Below, piece by piece: positions 23,016-33,363 of a stretch of 64,000 bases of DNA. Positions within the stretch are counted from its first letter, which is position 1. Each line of letters begins with the position of its first letter. Source of the stretch: Epiperipatus broadwayi (taxonomy: Eukaryota > Onychophora > Udeonychophora > Euonychophora > Peripatidae); the NCBI GenBank assembly GCA_028023455.1, contig JAQFVV010012394.1, forward strand, positions 31,276,885-31,340,884. Direction: 5' to 3'. The translations under genes and the position numbers were made by a program. The notes beneath the pieces were generated by a model. That model was not told the DNA's origin, ran no database searches, and saw only the letters and a program-made list of their open reading frames with translations.

Positions 23016-23497
23016 ATAATATCAGTAAAATAAAAATCCTTTTCTTTTCAAAAACTTTATTTTTTTTAATCAATACTGAACATATATATATATATAATAC
23101 AAAACTCTAACGTTTCAACTGTTTTTATGTCCATGCAGTCATTGTCAAGGATTTGCAACAACAATGAAATACATATTTATAAAGAAACTTCAATTACATA
23201 AATACCTTCATTTTACATTAACATAAACAGTAACAAACATATTAAACATACATAATTATATTTTACTTACATCACTGTTACTGTTTATGTTAATGTAAGA
23301 TGAAGGTATTTATGTAATTGAAGTTTATTTATAAATATGTATTTCATTATTGTTGCAGATCCTTGACAGTGACTGTATGGACATAAAAACAGTTGAAACG
23401 TTGGAGTTTTGTATTATATATATATATGCTCAGTATTGATATAAAAAAATAAAGTTTTTGAAAAGAAAAAGAAGGATTTTTATTTTACTGATATTAT
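23016..23497. mobile_element. 480-bp fold-back, Penelope-type repeat with hammerhead-like halves
   Basis: Long inverted arms (23016-23234 and 23276-23497) enclose a loop of about 40 bases. Each arm carries, pointing outward, a GACTG...CAGTTGAAACGTT motif: minus at about 23150-23108, plus at about 23368-23405. This is the stem II and GAAA part of the hammerhead-like unit. TTGACA(A/G)TGA stands where CTGANGA would be, so neither arm has a canonical core. Each arm also carries a TA tract. Similarity between the arms is high, so the insertion is recent. Confidence 0.8.
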
Positions 23498-23579
23498 TGT
23501 AGAACATATATATTTTAAAAGAAAAAGTTATGGTATATTTGCTGTGTTATTATATATGTAGAATCATATCTTAACCAAT

Positions 23580-23945
23580 AATACATCACATGATGCTAGC
23601 TCAGATTATGCTATTCTCAACAATTTTCCCCTCCTCATTTATGCCACCTAGTGTAAGTTTTATTAATGACTAGATGCCAGATGGTAGTGCTTATTAAATC
23701 CCTAATCAGTGCTGTCCTATCCAATAAGACAATGCGGCTTGAATGAAAATGCTAGTAGCTTGATAGCAAAACCAAAAAATAAAAGATGGCTGCTAGAAGA
23801 AAGGTACTTTAGATTCAAGAGATCCAGGTGCACTGCTTCTAGATCCAAAAGTCCATTACTGATAAAAGCCATAACCTAGAAACTAATATGGGAATATTGA
23901 ATGGAACAACACAGGATGGGGATTTAGAAAGCATTACCATCTTCA
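23580..23945 (-). repeat. Old diverged copy of the 450-bp TIR family
   Basis: It follows the minus orientation of the family at 5802-6807 and 38307-38760, with shared segments such as 'gatggctgctag', 'atccaggtgcactgc' and 'cctagaaactaatatggg', but many changes. It is clearly older than the other copies. Confidence 0.65.
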
Positions 23946-23953
23946 TAGATTGA

Positions 23954-24416
23954 TTAGTAAAACTTACACCGGATAATAAAAATTGCGTGAGAAAAAAAAT
24001 TGCTTCTGAAATTCACATTTTTATTCAATTGACATGTGAAACTGTCATATATCACCTTGCCTTCAAATAATGGATTAGTCCATATTTCCATCTTATCTTG
24101 ATCGGATTGAGCATTCATCAGCATAAGCCAATGTGTATACAGACAAATAATGTATATCCAAAGGCTAGGACAAGATAATAGGCAATGATGCTCACTGTCT
24201 CCAATTTTTTCCATTATGGATGAGGATCTGGCAACAAATATTCAATTCGTTTGGAGATAAGGTCAGAGAACTACTGTCACATAGCTGAAAGGGAAAATAC
24301 AACATTCTCCCAGAGACTTCAATTGTCAAATTAAATGGGTAATGCAGTAAAACGAGTCCACCTTCAGGACTGGAAGTTATGAGAACCAAACACAGACACA
24401 AGACAACTATCATCAT
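23954..24416 (-). other. Two overlapping minus-strand ORFs of unknown origin
   Basis: In slightly GC-richer DNA a 74-codon ORF (24416-24192) begins with a signal-peptide-like MMIVVLCLCLVLITSS. A second, overlapping 86-codon ORF (24214-23954) in another frame has a hydrophobic stretch, SLWIYIICLYTHWLML. I recognise no family. It could be a degraded exon of a membrane or secreted protein, part of an unknown transposon, or chance. No clear splice sites were identified. Confidence 0.2.
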
Positions 24417-25504
24417 ACAGATGGATCACAGTATCTATTCAGGAGGCAGGCTGTTGCAGTCCAACTGGAAGTGATTGGTAAATGATAGAAGGTCATACTG
24501 AGTATTTCTTTTGATAATTGTGTGGCAACTAGAAGCTATACCTCACCTATCATAGCAGGCGGTGGTATAAAATTTTACATATATAGAGTAAATACACAAG
24601 TATATGTTTATTTCATGTTACATTAATAAATAAATATTTTAAATGTATTTTTACGAGGCTGTGTTAATATAGATTCATATATAAATTCAACACTTTGGCG
24701 CAAAATGAAATGTTCCTAAATAATATTGAATGGCGAACTTGAAGTTTGTTTGCTCATTGAACAGATCCCCCTCCCCCGTTATGTTATAAAAAAATATCTC
24801 AAAAGACATTCTAAAAAAATATAATATTGATTGTTTTCATTAGGAAGACATTACTGATAATAGAACACAATAAACAGATCGCCTTTTAAAAAAAAAGTTT
24901 GTTACAGAATTGAAAAGACCGTATCACCAAATATTAAACAGTTTAAATGAATTTGGTTGTGTTATACGTGAATGTATTTATGTTTCACGGATTGGTTAGT
25001 ATAGTCATATAAAAGATATCTCTATGGTATTATTATTTGTATTGTCATTATATCTTTTCTTTTTCTTGTATTGGAGTTGTATGCGAGTAGCTGCGGTTGA
25101 TATCTGTTATTCTTTTAGCTCAATCTATATCGCATTTAGTTTTATAATGAGATATTTATTATACACGCTTCAGTTGAATGATTCAACAAAAAATATTTTA
25201 AGGGATATTATTTATATTTCTTTATATAATAATGTAAATAGAATTAGTAAAATTACTTACATATTTTATGTATGTGTATCTAGCTATCTATGAGTGGGGG
25301 TATAAACAATTTATTTTACAATAGACGAACAATAAATAATAATAAGGTAGTTTAGCGAATTGTTTTTTGTAGAAAGAATATGTAGTTTAAATACGTTAGC
25401 AAAATCAGTTTTCTTTCTTTTTATTATATAATATATAACTTTCAACAATGATAATATGCTTATTAATTTTACTTTGAAACCTTACAAAATTATTGAAGTT
25501 AGAA
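24417..25504. other. Upstream DNA, no gene seen
   Basis: The 89-codon hydrophobic ORF at 25024-25293 lies 500 bases upstream of the convertase exon but has no motif and no clear splice signal. It is probably chance in T-rich DNA. Confidence 0.5.
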
Positions 25505-25792
25505 ACCTGTCTTAAGCGTGCGTGATGAGAGTTTGTGACGTCAGCCACCTGATAAGAACGGAGCGCATAAACCAAAGCACCTGTCCGTATGATTAAATAT
25601 TCTCATTCCACGTTCGTACAGATAGCGGCAGTAAACTTAAAAACATCAGCCGCTCAAAAATATTTCTTTTCTCATGAACTTACTCGCGTAAAATCTAAAG
25701 TATAAGACTTTATAGGGGAGCGGAGTTCAATACATAAAAAGAAAAAGTGTTTTTATAATATTTAAGATTATTATTATTATTGGAAGAAAAAA
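25505..25792 (+). promoter_or_regulatory. Putative promoter and 5'UTR of the proprotein convertase gene
   Basis: The stretch from about 25515 to 25735 has far more CpG and G+C than the DNA around it and directly precedes the convertase start codon. It contains a perfect CRE (25536-25543). A TATAAG-like hexamer near 25702 and a TTTATAGGGG sequence near 25711 could position transcription, but no start site can be fixed from sequence alone. An in-frame TAA at 25763-25765 shows that the untranslated leader reaches at least there. Confidence 0.6.
25536..25543. promoter_or_regulatory. Perfect palindromic cAMP response element
   Basis: TGACGTCA, 250 bases upstream of the start codon. CREB/ATF factors bind this palindrome. 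Vertebrate PCSK1 promoters are known to be cAMP-responsive through CREs, which fits if this is a PC1/3-type gene. Whether the site is used here is inference. Confidence 0.6.
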
Positions 25793-25960
25793 ATGGAACT
25801 CCGATGGATATTTAACTATATTTGTTGTATATTAGGATTTGTATATATAGTTCGGACGGAGGATAATTCTTATGTAAACGAATGGGTAGTGGAGATTCCC
25901 GGCGGTCCGCAAATGGCCGAAAGTGTAGCGAATGATTCAGGATATGTTATAAAGAAGCGG
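25793..25960 (+). CDS. Proprotein convertase (PC1/3- or furin-type), first coding exon
   Basis: Proprotein convertases are secretory-pathway, calcium-dependent serine proteases that cut prohormones after dibasic sites. This exon encodes the first 56 residues. It has a short MELRW start, a hydrophobic signal peptide (about residues 6-20) and the beginning of the inhibitory pro-domain. NEWVVEIPGGPQMAESVA (29-46) matches the family's N-E-W-A-x-E/R-I-P-G-G-P signature, followed by SGY (49-51). The VNEW-x-x-EIPGG form is closest to PC1/3, while the MELR start recalls furin, so the subtype stays open. The exon ends five residues after GY, at a phase-0 junction with a consensus GTAAGT donor. An A at -3, a G at +4 and an in-frame stop at 25763 support this start. 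The catalytic domain is not in the window. Confidence 0.87.
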
Positions 25961-25966
25961 GTAAGT

Positions 25967-27644
25967 TAAATATTATTTTTCAATCAGTTATTGTAAGAAA
26001 TAAAATGTCAACACACAAAAACAAAATTGAATTTAAATAATTAAGATTATCGCACATATATATAAAGATCTAACTTTCATTTAATCTTAGCGCGATTTCG
26101 ATTTTGCGGTGACTTAGATCTTCGTTTTAGTAGGAGATAAAATTTTAGCAGTATTCTTGAAGCAATAATAATCTTTAGTTTACAGACATTTTATACGTGA
26201 ATATTTTTATGGTTCGTCATTAATTAATTTATTTCTAAATATAACAGTATATAGGCTTAGTTGCTATTTTTTGATGCGTATTTGAAAATCGACTTTTGCT
26301 GGTGAATTCAGTTAAATTATTTGAATAAAATTTGAATATTTAGAAAGTTGTCTTTTGTTTTTTAAATAACTTTTTACAAAGTCTGTTTTAAATTAATTTA
26401 AAAAAATAAACAAACAGTATTTTTATATAATATAGTTTTATGAGAGAGATAAACAAAGAACTTAGGAGAGCATTTATAACCGCGAGCGGAATGTACCGCT
26501 ACGTGTGACTTGAGGAAAACAATACTTTTCAGGTCGTTACAATAACGTTAGTAATTTTGATAGAATTGCTGATTTCAAATAAAAGAAGCAAATATTTTAC
26601 CTATTTCTTCTGGTGAAAACTTTTCATATTATTTTTTTTTTTATTAGATACATTATAGTAAACACATATGGAATTGAATTTGAATTTGTACGTGTATGGG
26701 TGTTTATTATTCATGTATGCTATCTTATTAAATTAGAGTACTTAATAAGTATAAATCAACAATTAAAAACTTGCTATTATAAAAAATAATTTAATAAAAT
26801 GATAAGAAGTCTAAATAAGTACCTTATTAATAACACATCTTGTTATATTATTGAAATACGCCACAGTTTCACTTTATTTACATCATAATAAATCCATGAA
26901 AATATTTAAGTCCAAGTATCATTATTAATTATATATATTGTAAATTTTAAGTGTTTGAACACATTTATGAATTACAACTAATGATGATGATGATGTTAAT
27001 GTAAACAAAAGTAAACTATTCAAATTTTGTCATTTCTTAATTTGCTATCCTTCGTAAAGTTTACTATAAGATTAATTCTGTCCTCCAAGTGAAGACACTA
27101 TTAATTACATATTGCAAAAACTGGCTATTTAGAAGTTGATTTTGTAGAAATGGTGCCATCTATGCATTCAAACAAACACTTCTGATAATTGTTGACAACT
27201 TGATTACAATTACTGTTTGCCAAAGATTCTTTGAATAATCATAGATTAGTTTTTCAACATACTTATTGCCAAGAAAATGAATCTAGGTTCAAATCATAGG
27301 GATTATTAACTTTATTCTGATTTCCTCAAGTTAATTTTGTTATAAAATGAAATGTATAATAAAAGAAAAGGAACATAAGTTATAAAAAATAAATTAATAT
27401 TTAAGTAGATCTCTACAGAGAAAAGATTTTTTCATAAGAAGTAAAAGTGGAAATAATACTCACAAAGTTTACTAATTGCTGGGTGATGGTTATTTGGTTT
27501 CCATTTTGTTTTACCATTTAACTAAGAATAGCTAGATATGTACTTAAAGCCAATATTACGTGATTAGCTGGATCTACTATGGGCTAGCTACTTGGAAAAA
27601 AATAAATATAATCTTGTTGAACATATTTTTAATTTTACTTTAAC
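25967..27644. other. Intron DNA, nothing further recognised
   Basis: No repeat family seen elsewhere in the window was recognised. A weak B-box-like GGTTCAAATC at about 27290 follows a GCC-containing loop and may be a very degraded tRNA-like SINE head. Confidence 0.45.
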
Positions 27645-27712
27645 TGAATTTGAACCTAGACCACATACTTGGCAGACACATGCACTTCTATTATAACAAG
27701 ACACCACTATTA
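27645..27712 (-). repeat. tRNA-Gly(GCC)-like pseudo-tRNA or SINE head
   Basis: From 27712 the minus strand runs parallel to a tRNA-Gly: a GGTGTCTTGTTATAATAGAA D-arm half, a CTGCCAA anticodon loop with GCC, then GTCTAGGTTCAAATTC as the T arm and B box. Stems are badly mispaired, so it is not a working tRNA. A SINE head is likelier than a tRNA pseudogene because similar heads occur elsewhere here. Confidence 0.55.
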
Positions 27713-28034
27713 AGAAATTATATATAATTCTATCATCTGTATTCTGTATTTATAAATGTGTAAGTCATAAACCAATTGTCCTAGAGAAGCTGATTAGTCA
27801 AGGTCACAATCGGCAATTGTTTGTTACATGACAGTTTATTAGTTAATCATTCAGCTGTTTTCTAGTTTATCTTGACACATAACCAATATATAAATAGATA
27901 ATTGAATAGTTTTCTAATTGAACAATTTTATGGCTTATAAATTTACAAAAAATTTAAGTACTGGAAGTGCTAGAACTAAGTTCAAACTGAGTATTTTACT
28001 CCAGATTCTGACAACTACCATAGAGCAAAAATAA

Positions 28035-28144
28035 TTAAATGGCTTTATCATTTGGGAGTTCATAAGAAATCTGGATGATGGAAGCATCAAAACTGGAATC
28101 AATCCAAGGACTTTATATTCCAGAATATAATATCTACCAAAAAC
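28035..28144 (-). repeat. tRNA-derived SINE, copy 3
   Basis: The minus strand has TTGGTAGATATTATATTCTG (A-box context, about 28140-28121), then GGATTGATTCCAG (28104-28092) as B box and a body with 'ataaagccattt'. It matches the copies at 16071-16175 and 19614-19690. Confidence 0.6.
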
Positions 28145-28145
28145 A

Positions 28146-28944
28146 TGTGGATTGCCTAACCAATATTGGATAATTACGTGCCTTTTACTGTAGATCTAAC
28201 CCTATGGTTGTCTTCATATGCAATTATGATAACATATAGATTAATCTATAAGAGTTAGAAACAATGTGCAAGAAGCAAAACTACAAGCAACATATACCAA
28301 AATTAAACAAAGCAGATTTGAAAATGACACAATTAAAAATTAAAATTTCACAGCATGCTGTCTGATAAATATATGACTCAACCTAACAAATGTGAGAAAT
28401 AAAGCTATCTTATGTAATAATCATCATGTATCCAGAATGGCATTAAAAGCATTCAGCCGATATGAATGATATAGCATGAGTGGTCCCTTCTCCCTTGTAA
28501 ACAAAAGCAAGCATGCTCTTAGTTAACCACTAAACTTGATAGAATACAACTTCATTATATTATAATAGATTGATTATTGAGCCCCTTTTTATTTTTCCTC
28601 ACTTAATAATAATTATATGTTCTTTTCCATTTTGATTAGGCTTTAATTACATATACTAATTTTTTAAGTGAATTTTTTTTCGAACAAAAGTTATTCACAT
28701 TAATTATGCTTATAATTTCTTTAAATGTTTAGGTGGTCTTATTCATTTATTTAGCATAGAAATTTTTATAGACAGATTAATTAATTATTACAAAATATCA
28801 TTTTAAAAACCTGTAGATATTCAACTAAAAGATAAAATCATTTCTGTCATTACAACCACAAATTTGAGTCATTAAGTATGTGGTTAATAATTTGTATTTT
28901 GCCTCTCTTACATAGATCAGTAGTTACTAAATTTTATTTATAAA
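28146..28944. other. Intron DNA, nothing recognised
   Basis: No gene, repeat or RNA signal was identified in this interval. Confidence 0.45.
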
Positions 28945-29165
28945 ACAAATAAACGTGCTGACTATGGATTATCCTGAATTTGTTGATGAGACTCAGATTG
29001 TATCTAGGAAAATTAAATCCAGATTTGTTTGGAACCTTATAAATATTTCAATTTTAAGTCATAATTTTTTCCAATTGTAGATTTTTAGCTGAACATCGAA
29101 GAAAGGGATCTTAATTTGGAAAGCGTCTTAGCTGGTGAAGCTATTTCTTGAGTTATTGACAAGTC
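28945..29165. repeat. Dispersed about 250-bp repeat, copy 1
   Basis: Similar in the same orientation to 41560-41815. Shared pieces are 'aaacaaataaacgtgctg' against 'aaagcaaataagcacagg', 'tctaggaaaattaaatcc', 'attgtagatttttagctgaa' and 'ctggtgaagctatttcttga', each with changes. No coding signal was recognised. The family is unknown. Confidence 0.65.
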
Positions 29166-29807
29166 CTATCTGCTTAACAATCTTTTATATATTCACTATG
29201 AGACTTGACTATGTCAGTAATATTTCTCATTGTCATTTTAACTTAGTATCCAGAAATTTTATTCAGGAGTTTTTTCTCCAAATGGAAGCACAGTATTCAT
29301 CAGAAGAATATATTAGTAATAACGAAGCTGTCCATAATCTATTTGCGTCGCAACTCCAAATAGTGTCAGTCACCTTTTAAAGGAGGTTATTTCTCAAAAT
29401 TGAATTTTTATCTAATCTTAGATGATTAAAAGAATTCAATCAAGATATCCGCGAGTAGTTTCTAAGTATAATTTAATTTAAGAATGAAGTTTTATAAATG
29501 TCTAAAAAGTAACATCTTTATCGAGTATTAAAAAAAAATTCTGAATAGAAATGCAAAGTATAAAATGTATAATATATTCGATTTAAATTCCCATTTGAAA
29601 ATCAAAGACTTGCGTATTTTTGATAACTTTATAATGGATATTACTAAAAGCAGCAATAGGTGATTTAATTTTTCATTCTAATGCCTATTAATATTTTTTT
29701 TTGCTACTGCTATAAACCTCTCACGTTTATAATTTTATACTTTTTATATAATACTTGCTAAAACACTAATACTGAATGAATGTGATTTATGTGCAATAGT
29801 ATATATA
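29166..29807. other. Intron DNA, one ORF without motifs
   Basis: The 81-codon ORF at 29135-29380 starts inside the dispersed repeat and has no family signature. It may belong to that element or be chance. Confidence 0.35.
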
Positions 29808-30039
29808 CAATTTGTACACCCTACTTCAAACACTTTTAGCAAATAAGTTTATTGAATATATATACATGCACAGTATGATGTTTTGGCTGTCATACAGTTT
29901 TCCTCAGAGCTATGATATAATGATGAATAAAATAAAATATATAAACAATATAATAAAAACATATTCAATAAAATATAAAATGTAAAAAGTAAAGAAAAAT
30001 AAATGTATAATATTTAAATAAGTATATTATATATACTTT

Positions 30040-30185
30040 TTAGCTAGATGAGACTAGAGGGGATTTGAACCCAGACTTTTAAGCTCTCTTTAGTCATCCA
30101 GTCCATGTTATACAACCACATGACCAAGTACTTGAGAAAAAGATATATCATCTCCAATATATGCATTTTGTGCTAAACCGCCATT
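30040..30185 (-). repeat. tRNA-like/hammerhead composite repeat, minus copy
   Basis: On the minus strand, hammerhead-related sequence 'ttagcacaaaatgcat' (about 30163-30148) is followed by 'tatctttttctcaagtac' and then a tRNA-like 3' half ending AGTCTGGGTTCAAATCCCC (about 30092-30074), an excellent B box. The ribozyme core CTGATGA is lost. Confidence 0.55.
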
Positions 30186-30279
30186 AAATTTTGAAGATGA
30201 ATCGGCATTAAAATTTGAAGATTTGCTATCTCAATATAAACTGAGCACTGATTATATATATATGTGTGTGTGTGGAAAT

Positions 30280-30460
30280 TGATGATCTGGACTAACTGAT
30301 GAATGCTGGTTCAGCCCAAAATATGTTTATTGGAGATAATTTATCTTTTTCACGTGCATTTGGGCATGTATTTGGTCGTGTGTCAGTTGTATGAAATGGA
30401 ACGAATGATTAAAAGAAGCTTGAAAGTCTGGGTTCAAATTCCCTCTAATTACATATAATA
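30280..30460 (+). repeat. tRNA-like/hammerhead composite repeat, plus copy
   Basis: CTGATGA at 30296-30302 and TGCT...AGC of stem II are present, but the GAA box is changed to AAA and stem I is poor. About 90 bases later comes AGTCTGGGTTCAAATTCC (about 30428-30445) as a B box. The same order is seen, more decayed, at 22130-22325. Confidence 0.55.
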
Positions 30461-30650
30461 TAACTAAAATAAATTAAATATGACAAAATGGAATTAAAAC
30501 CAAATAAAATAAAATAATCCAGAGAATATAAAATAAAATATACAACATTAAATTGAAATGTAAAATAAATATAGATTATACATGCATATGCATACAATTT
30601 TTTTTTTTGCTTTAAAATGTTTGAAATAAGGTGTGCAAATTGTATTTATA

Positions 30651-33232
30651 AAAATATTACAGCAAAATAAAGGAAGTGGTTGGTTTACTGAGAATTGTGA
30701 ATAGTAATATATACATTGTCATTAGATTTAAGCTTGCCATTTTTTAATATAAGATTTTAGGAAACAAGGGGAATACTTTGGTTACAAACAAATAAAGGTT
30801 AATGCCTGACATTTTTTTACTTATATCCTAATACTTTTAGACATGTGATAATATCACATGGCACTTATAGTATACCTATCATGTTAATTATGAGCCATTA
30901 CAATGTGTGAATAATAAGTGAGCATAAGTAATGTCTCCACTACAATTTTTTTATTTATATGTTTCAAGATAAATAATATTTGCAATATATATAATACCAA
31001 GTCTTGATTAATAAAAAAACAATGTCTGTTAATAAATATTTGGATCATTCACCCATAAAAATTTACTCAGAAAAATCTAGAAAAATCAATCTAATCATGA
31101 TAAATTCAAATTTCACTTGCATGACCATCTATTAAAATATTTTGTATTTTTTTTTTTGTTAAATAGTTTGTGTTTTGATTTTTTTGTTCGAGGAAAAGTG
31201 TAAAGAGACCACTATAGTCAAATTGTAGTAAAGTCAATGTGTTTTATCTTTCTCTCCATATCTTTGGTGAATATAGTTTATGATAATCCATTTCAAAATC
31301 ATTTGCAAGATTATTTTGTGATAAATTTTGGAATAACTAAACACTTGTTTCTTTGTGTATAAATTTTATTATTTTTATACAATAATTATGTAATAATTAT
31401 TAAAAGTCAAAACTATACACTGTTATTTTATATGTATATGTTTTATTTTTAAAAATAAAAATAACATATAGCACAATATTAACAAAGAAAACCATGGCAT
31501 TTTGATCACATTAGTTTAAGAGAATTATAGTTAATATTGTAGACAATGTATTAGAATAATTTGAAATATTCTAAAAATTAGAATATTTTAAAGCAAAATT
31601 TGATAGGTTTAATCAAAGATGAATGTCTATGCATTCTCATCTTAAATATAAAATTTAATTAAAAAAGATTTTATTTATTTTTTGAAAGTCACTCTGCTGC
31701 CTTTTATTCATTGAATCCTAATATAGAATAATGGTTTAATATGGAAAATAACTATATGCAAAAATGTATACAGATATGCTTAAAATCTGAATAACTTTCA
31801 CAAATTTTGCCTAGTGCACTGTTGACTAAGTTATATCAGTCATAGTCATGGAATCTGACAGAGGGGGGAGGATTTCCAGCTTTATTAGAGAAATGTGAAT
31901 GGGTGATTAGTATAATTGAATAGCTAATCATTTGCTTTAATAGGCCATTTTAGAGAGGGGAATGTAGAAGACTTTCTTGTTAATAGCATTTTAATCTCTC
32001 ACAATGTGCTAGGCCTCTTTCAGCTTACACTTGGCATCATTGTGCTCTAGGCATATGGTGGTGGCAGACATAGGTTCAAAGATATGGTTGAAAATCAAAA
32101 GTTGAAAGCTTATAAACATTATCATCAAGAAAATAATTAAAAATATGCAGTATAAAAAATTGAATCAAAATTTTAGATAATATTGGGAAGTTGTAATTTT
32201 CCACTTAAAAACTGGGATTGCAAGATAAAATCATGCCTCCAGTAACAATGTTCATATAATTACTTTTAGTTTATTATTCCAGATGTTTATAAGAGTTGTA
32301 AGTTATATGTAAATAAATATTTCCATAAATTAAAATTTATTTTAAACAGTCTTATAGATCTCATTCTCTCTTGCTCTTATTTGTATTTTACTTTCACTTT
32401 CTTTTTTTTTAAAAAAAGGAATCTTTTTTATTTACAAGTTTTACAAGTTTTTTTAAAAGTATAAATTCAAAATGTGAAAATTATCTGAAAAATAAAATAT
32501 TGGCTTTCGAAATAAAAAAAGATTAGTATACAGAAATAAATAATCAAAATAAAAGTTTCTATTTTAATATTTAAGCTAAAAAATAAATTTAATGAAAAAC
32601 AAGTACTCGTCACTACATCTGCATGTTTAAGATAAATTTTGTTAAAACATAACAAAGTCAGATAAGGAAGATATATTTTGAAATATTAAAAATAAAATTT
32701 TAATTATAGAAAATAAAAGAAAATATACTAAGAAAGTTATTGGCAGTTGATGTTTCTATTTTAATATCAATAAATTTTTTGTTGACTAATTTTATATTGA
32801 AAAACTAATATATTAGAGTAAATCCTAAATGTAAACACCACATACTTATTACTATTCTTACCACCTCAGTATTGCATAAATGTTTACAAATTTAAATAAA
32901 ATAAATTTGTCTTTCAGTAAACATAATTGGAAACTAGTATGTACTATGAATTTGAATAGATTTCTTTTTCTTCAAAATGATCTTTATAAAATGGTAATAA
33001 GTTGTATAATTTTTATTTTATAATTTGTTTTAGAAAATCTACTTTCTAAACCATATTTTTATAGAAAAAAAAGCATAGTGGTTCCAAGCATTGTAGTATG
33101 TATTGGTAGACATTTTTAAAGCACATAATATATTCATGTTATAGTGAAATAAAAAATATCTCAGTAAATTATTTCAAATATATTCTTTAGAAAGTAAAAC
33201 TATTTTTATACTAAAAATAAATCCAAATTTAT
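30651..33232. other. Intron DNA, low-complexity AT, no gene seen
   Basis: It contains a short near-palindrome around 31434-31470 and the 62-codon minus ORF near 32467, which is Phe/Ile-rich and looks like chance. Nothing else was recognised. Confidence 0.5.
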
Positions 33233-33363
33233 CAATAGTTTTCAGTAAAAAAGTAGTCATATGAATATGTCCATATATGTAAATGTATCCATATGTGCAA
33301 ATGTGCACAAATTGCAAAATGCAGTTAGTAAAATACATTTGTTTTTTCAAAGTTATAATATAT
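33233..33363 (+). repeat. Exact 131-bp direct repeat, left copy
   Basis: Identical base for base to 35431-35561 as far as I can compare. The two copies bracket a 2067-bp block of different composition. Confidence 0.92.

Larger units (their letters stand above)
29808..30650. mobile_element. Inverted composite: Penelope-type ends plus hammerhead/tRNA-like copies
   Basis: Outer inverted ends carry 'caatttgtacaccctact' at 29808 (+) and its reverse complement near 30609-30647. Inside are two inverted copies of a hammerhead/tRNA-like repeat: 30040-30185 read on minus and 30280-30460 read on plus. Each copy has a B-box-like GTCTGGGTTCAAATCCC or GTCTGGGTTCAAATTCC. The outer ends belong to the family at 11309-12212. 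No ORF is present. Confidence 0.6.

Noticed and set aside
23108-23405. Full hammerhead ribozymes in the arms of the 480-bp fold-back
   Set aside because: The stem II and GAAACGTT half is present, but TTGACA(A/G)TGA replaces the CTGANGA core, so only a decayed or divergent half-motif can be claimed.
25024-25293. 89-codon hydrophobic ORF upstream of the convertase exon, possibly an upstream exon
   Set aside because: No family motif and no convincing splice sites; the convertase exon already has its own start and upstream stop.
27645-27712. Functional tRNA-Gly(GCC) gene
   Set aside because: Anticodon and B box are recognisable, but the acceptor and D stems do not pair.
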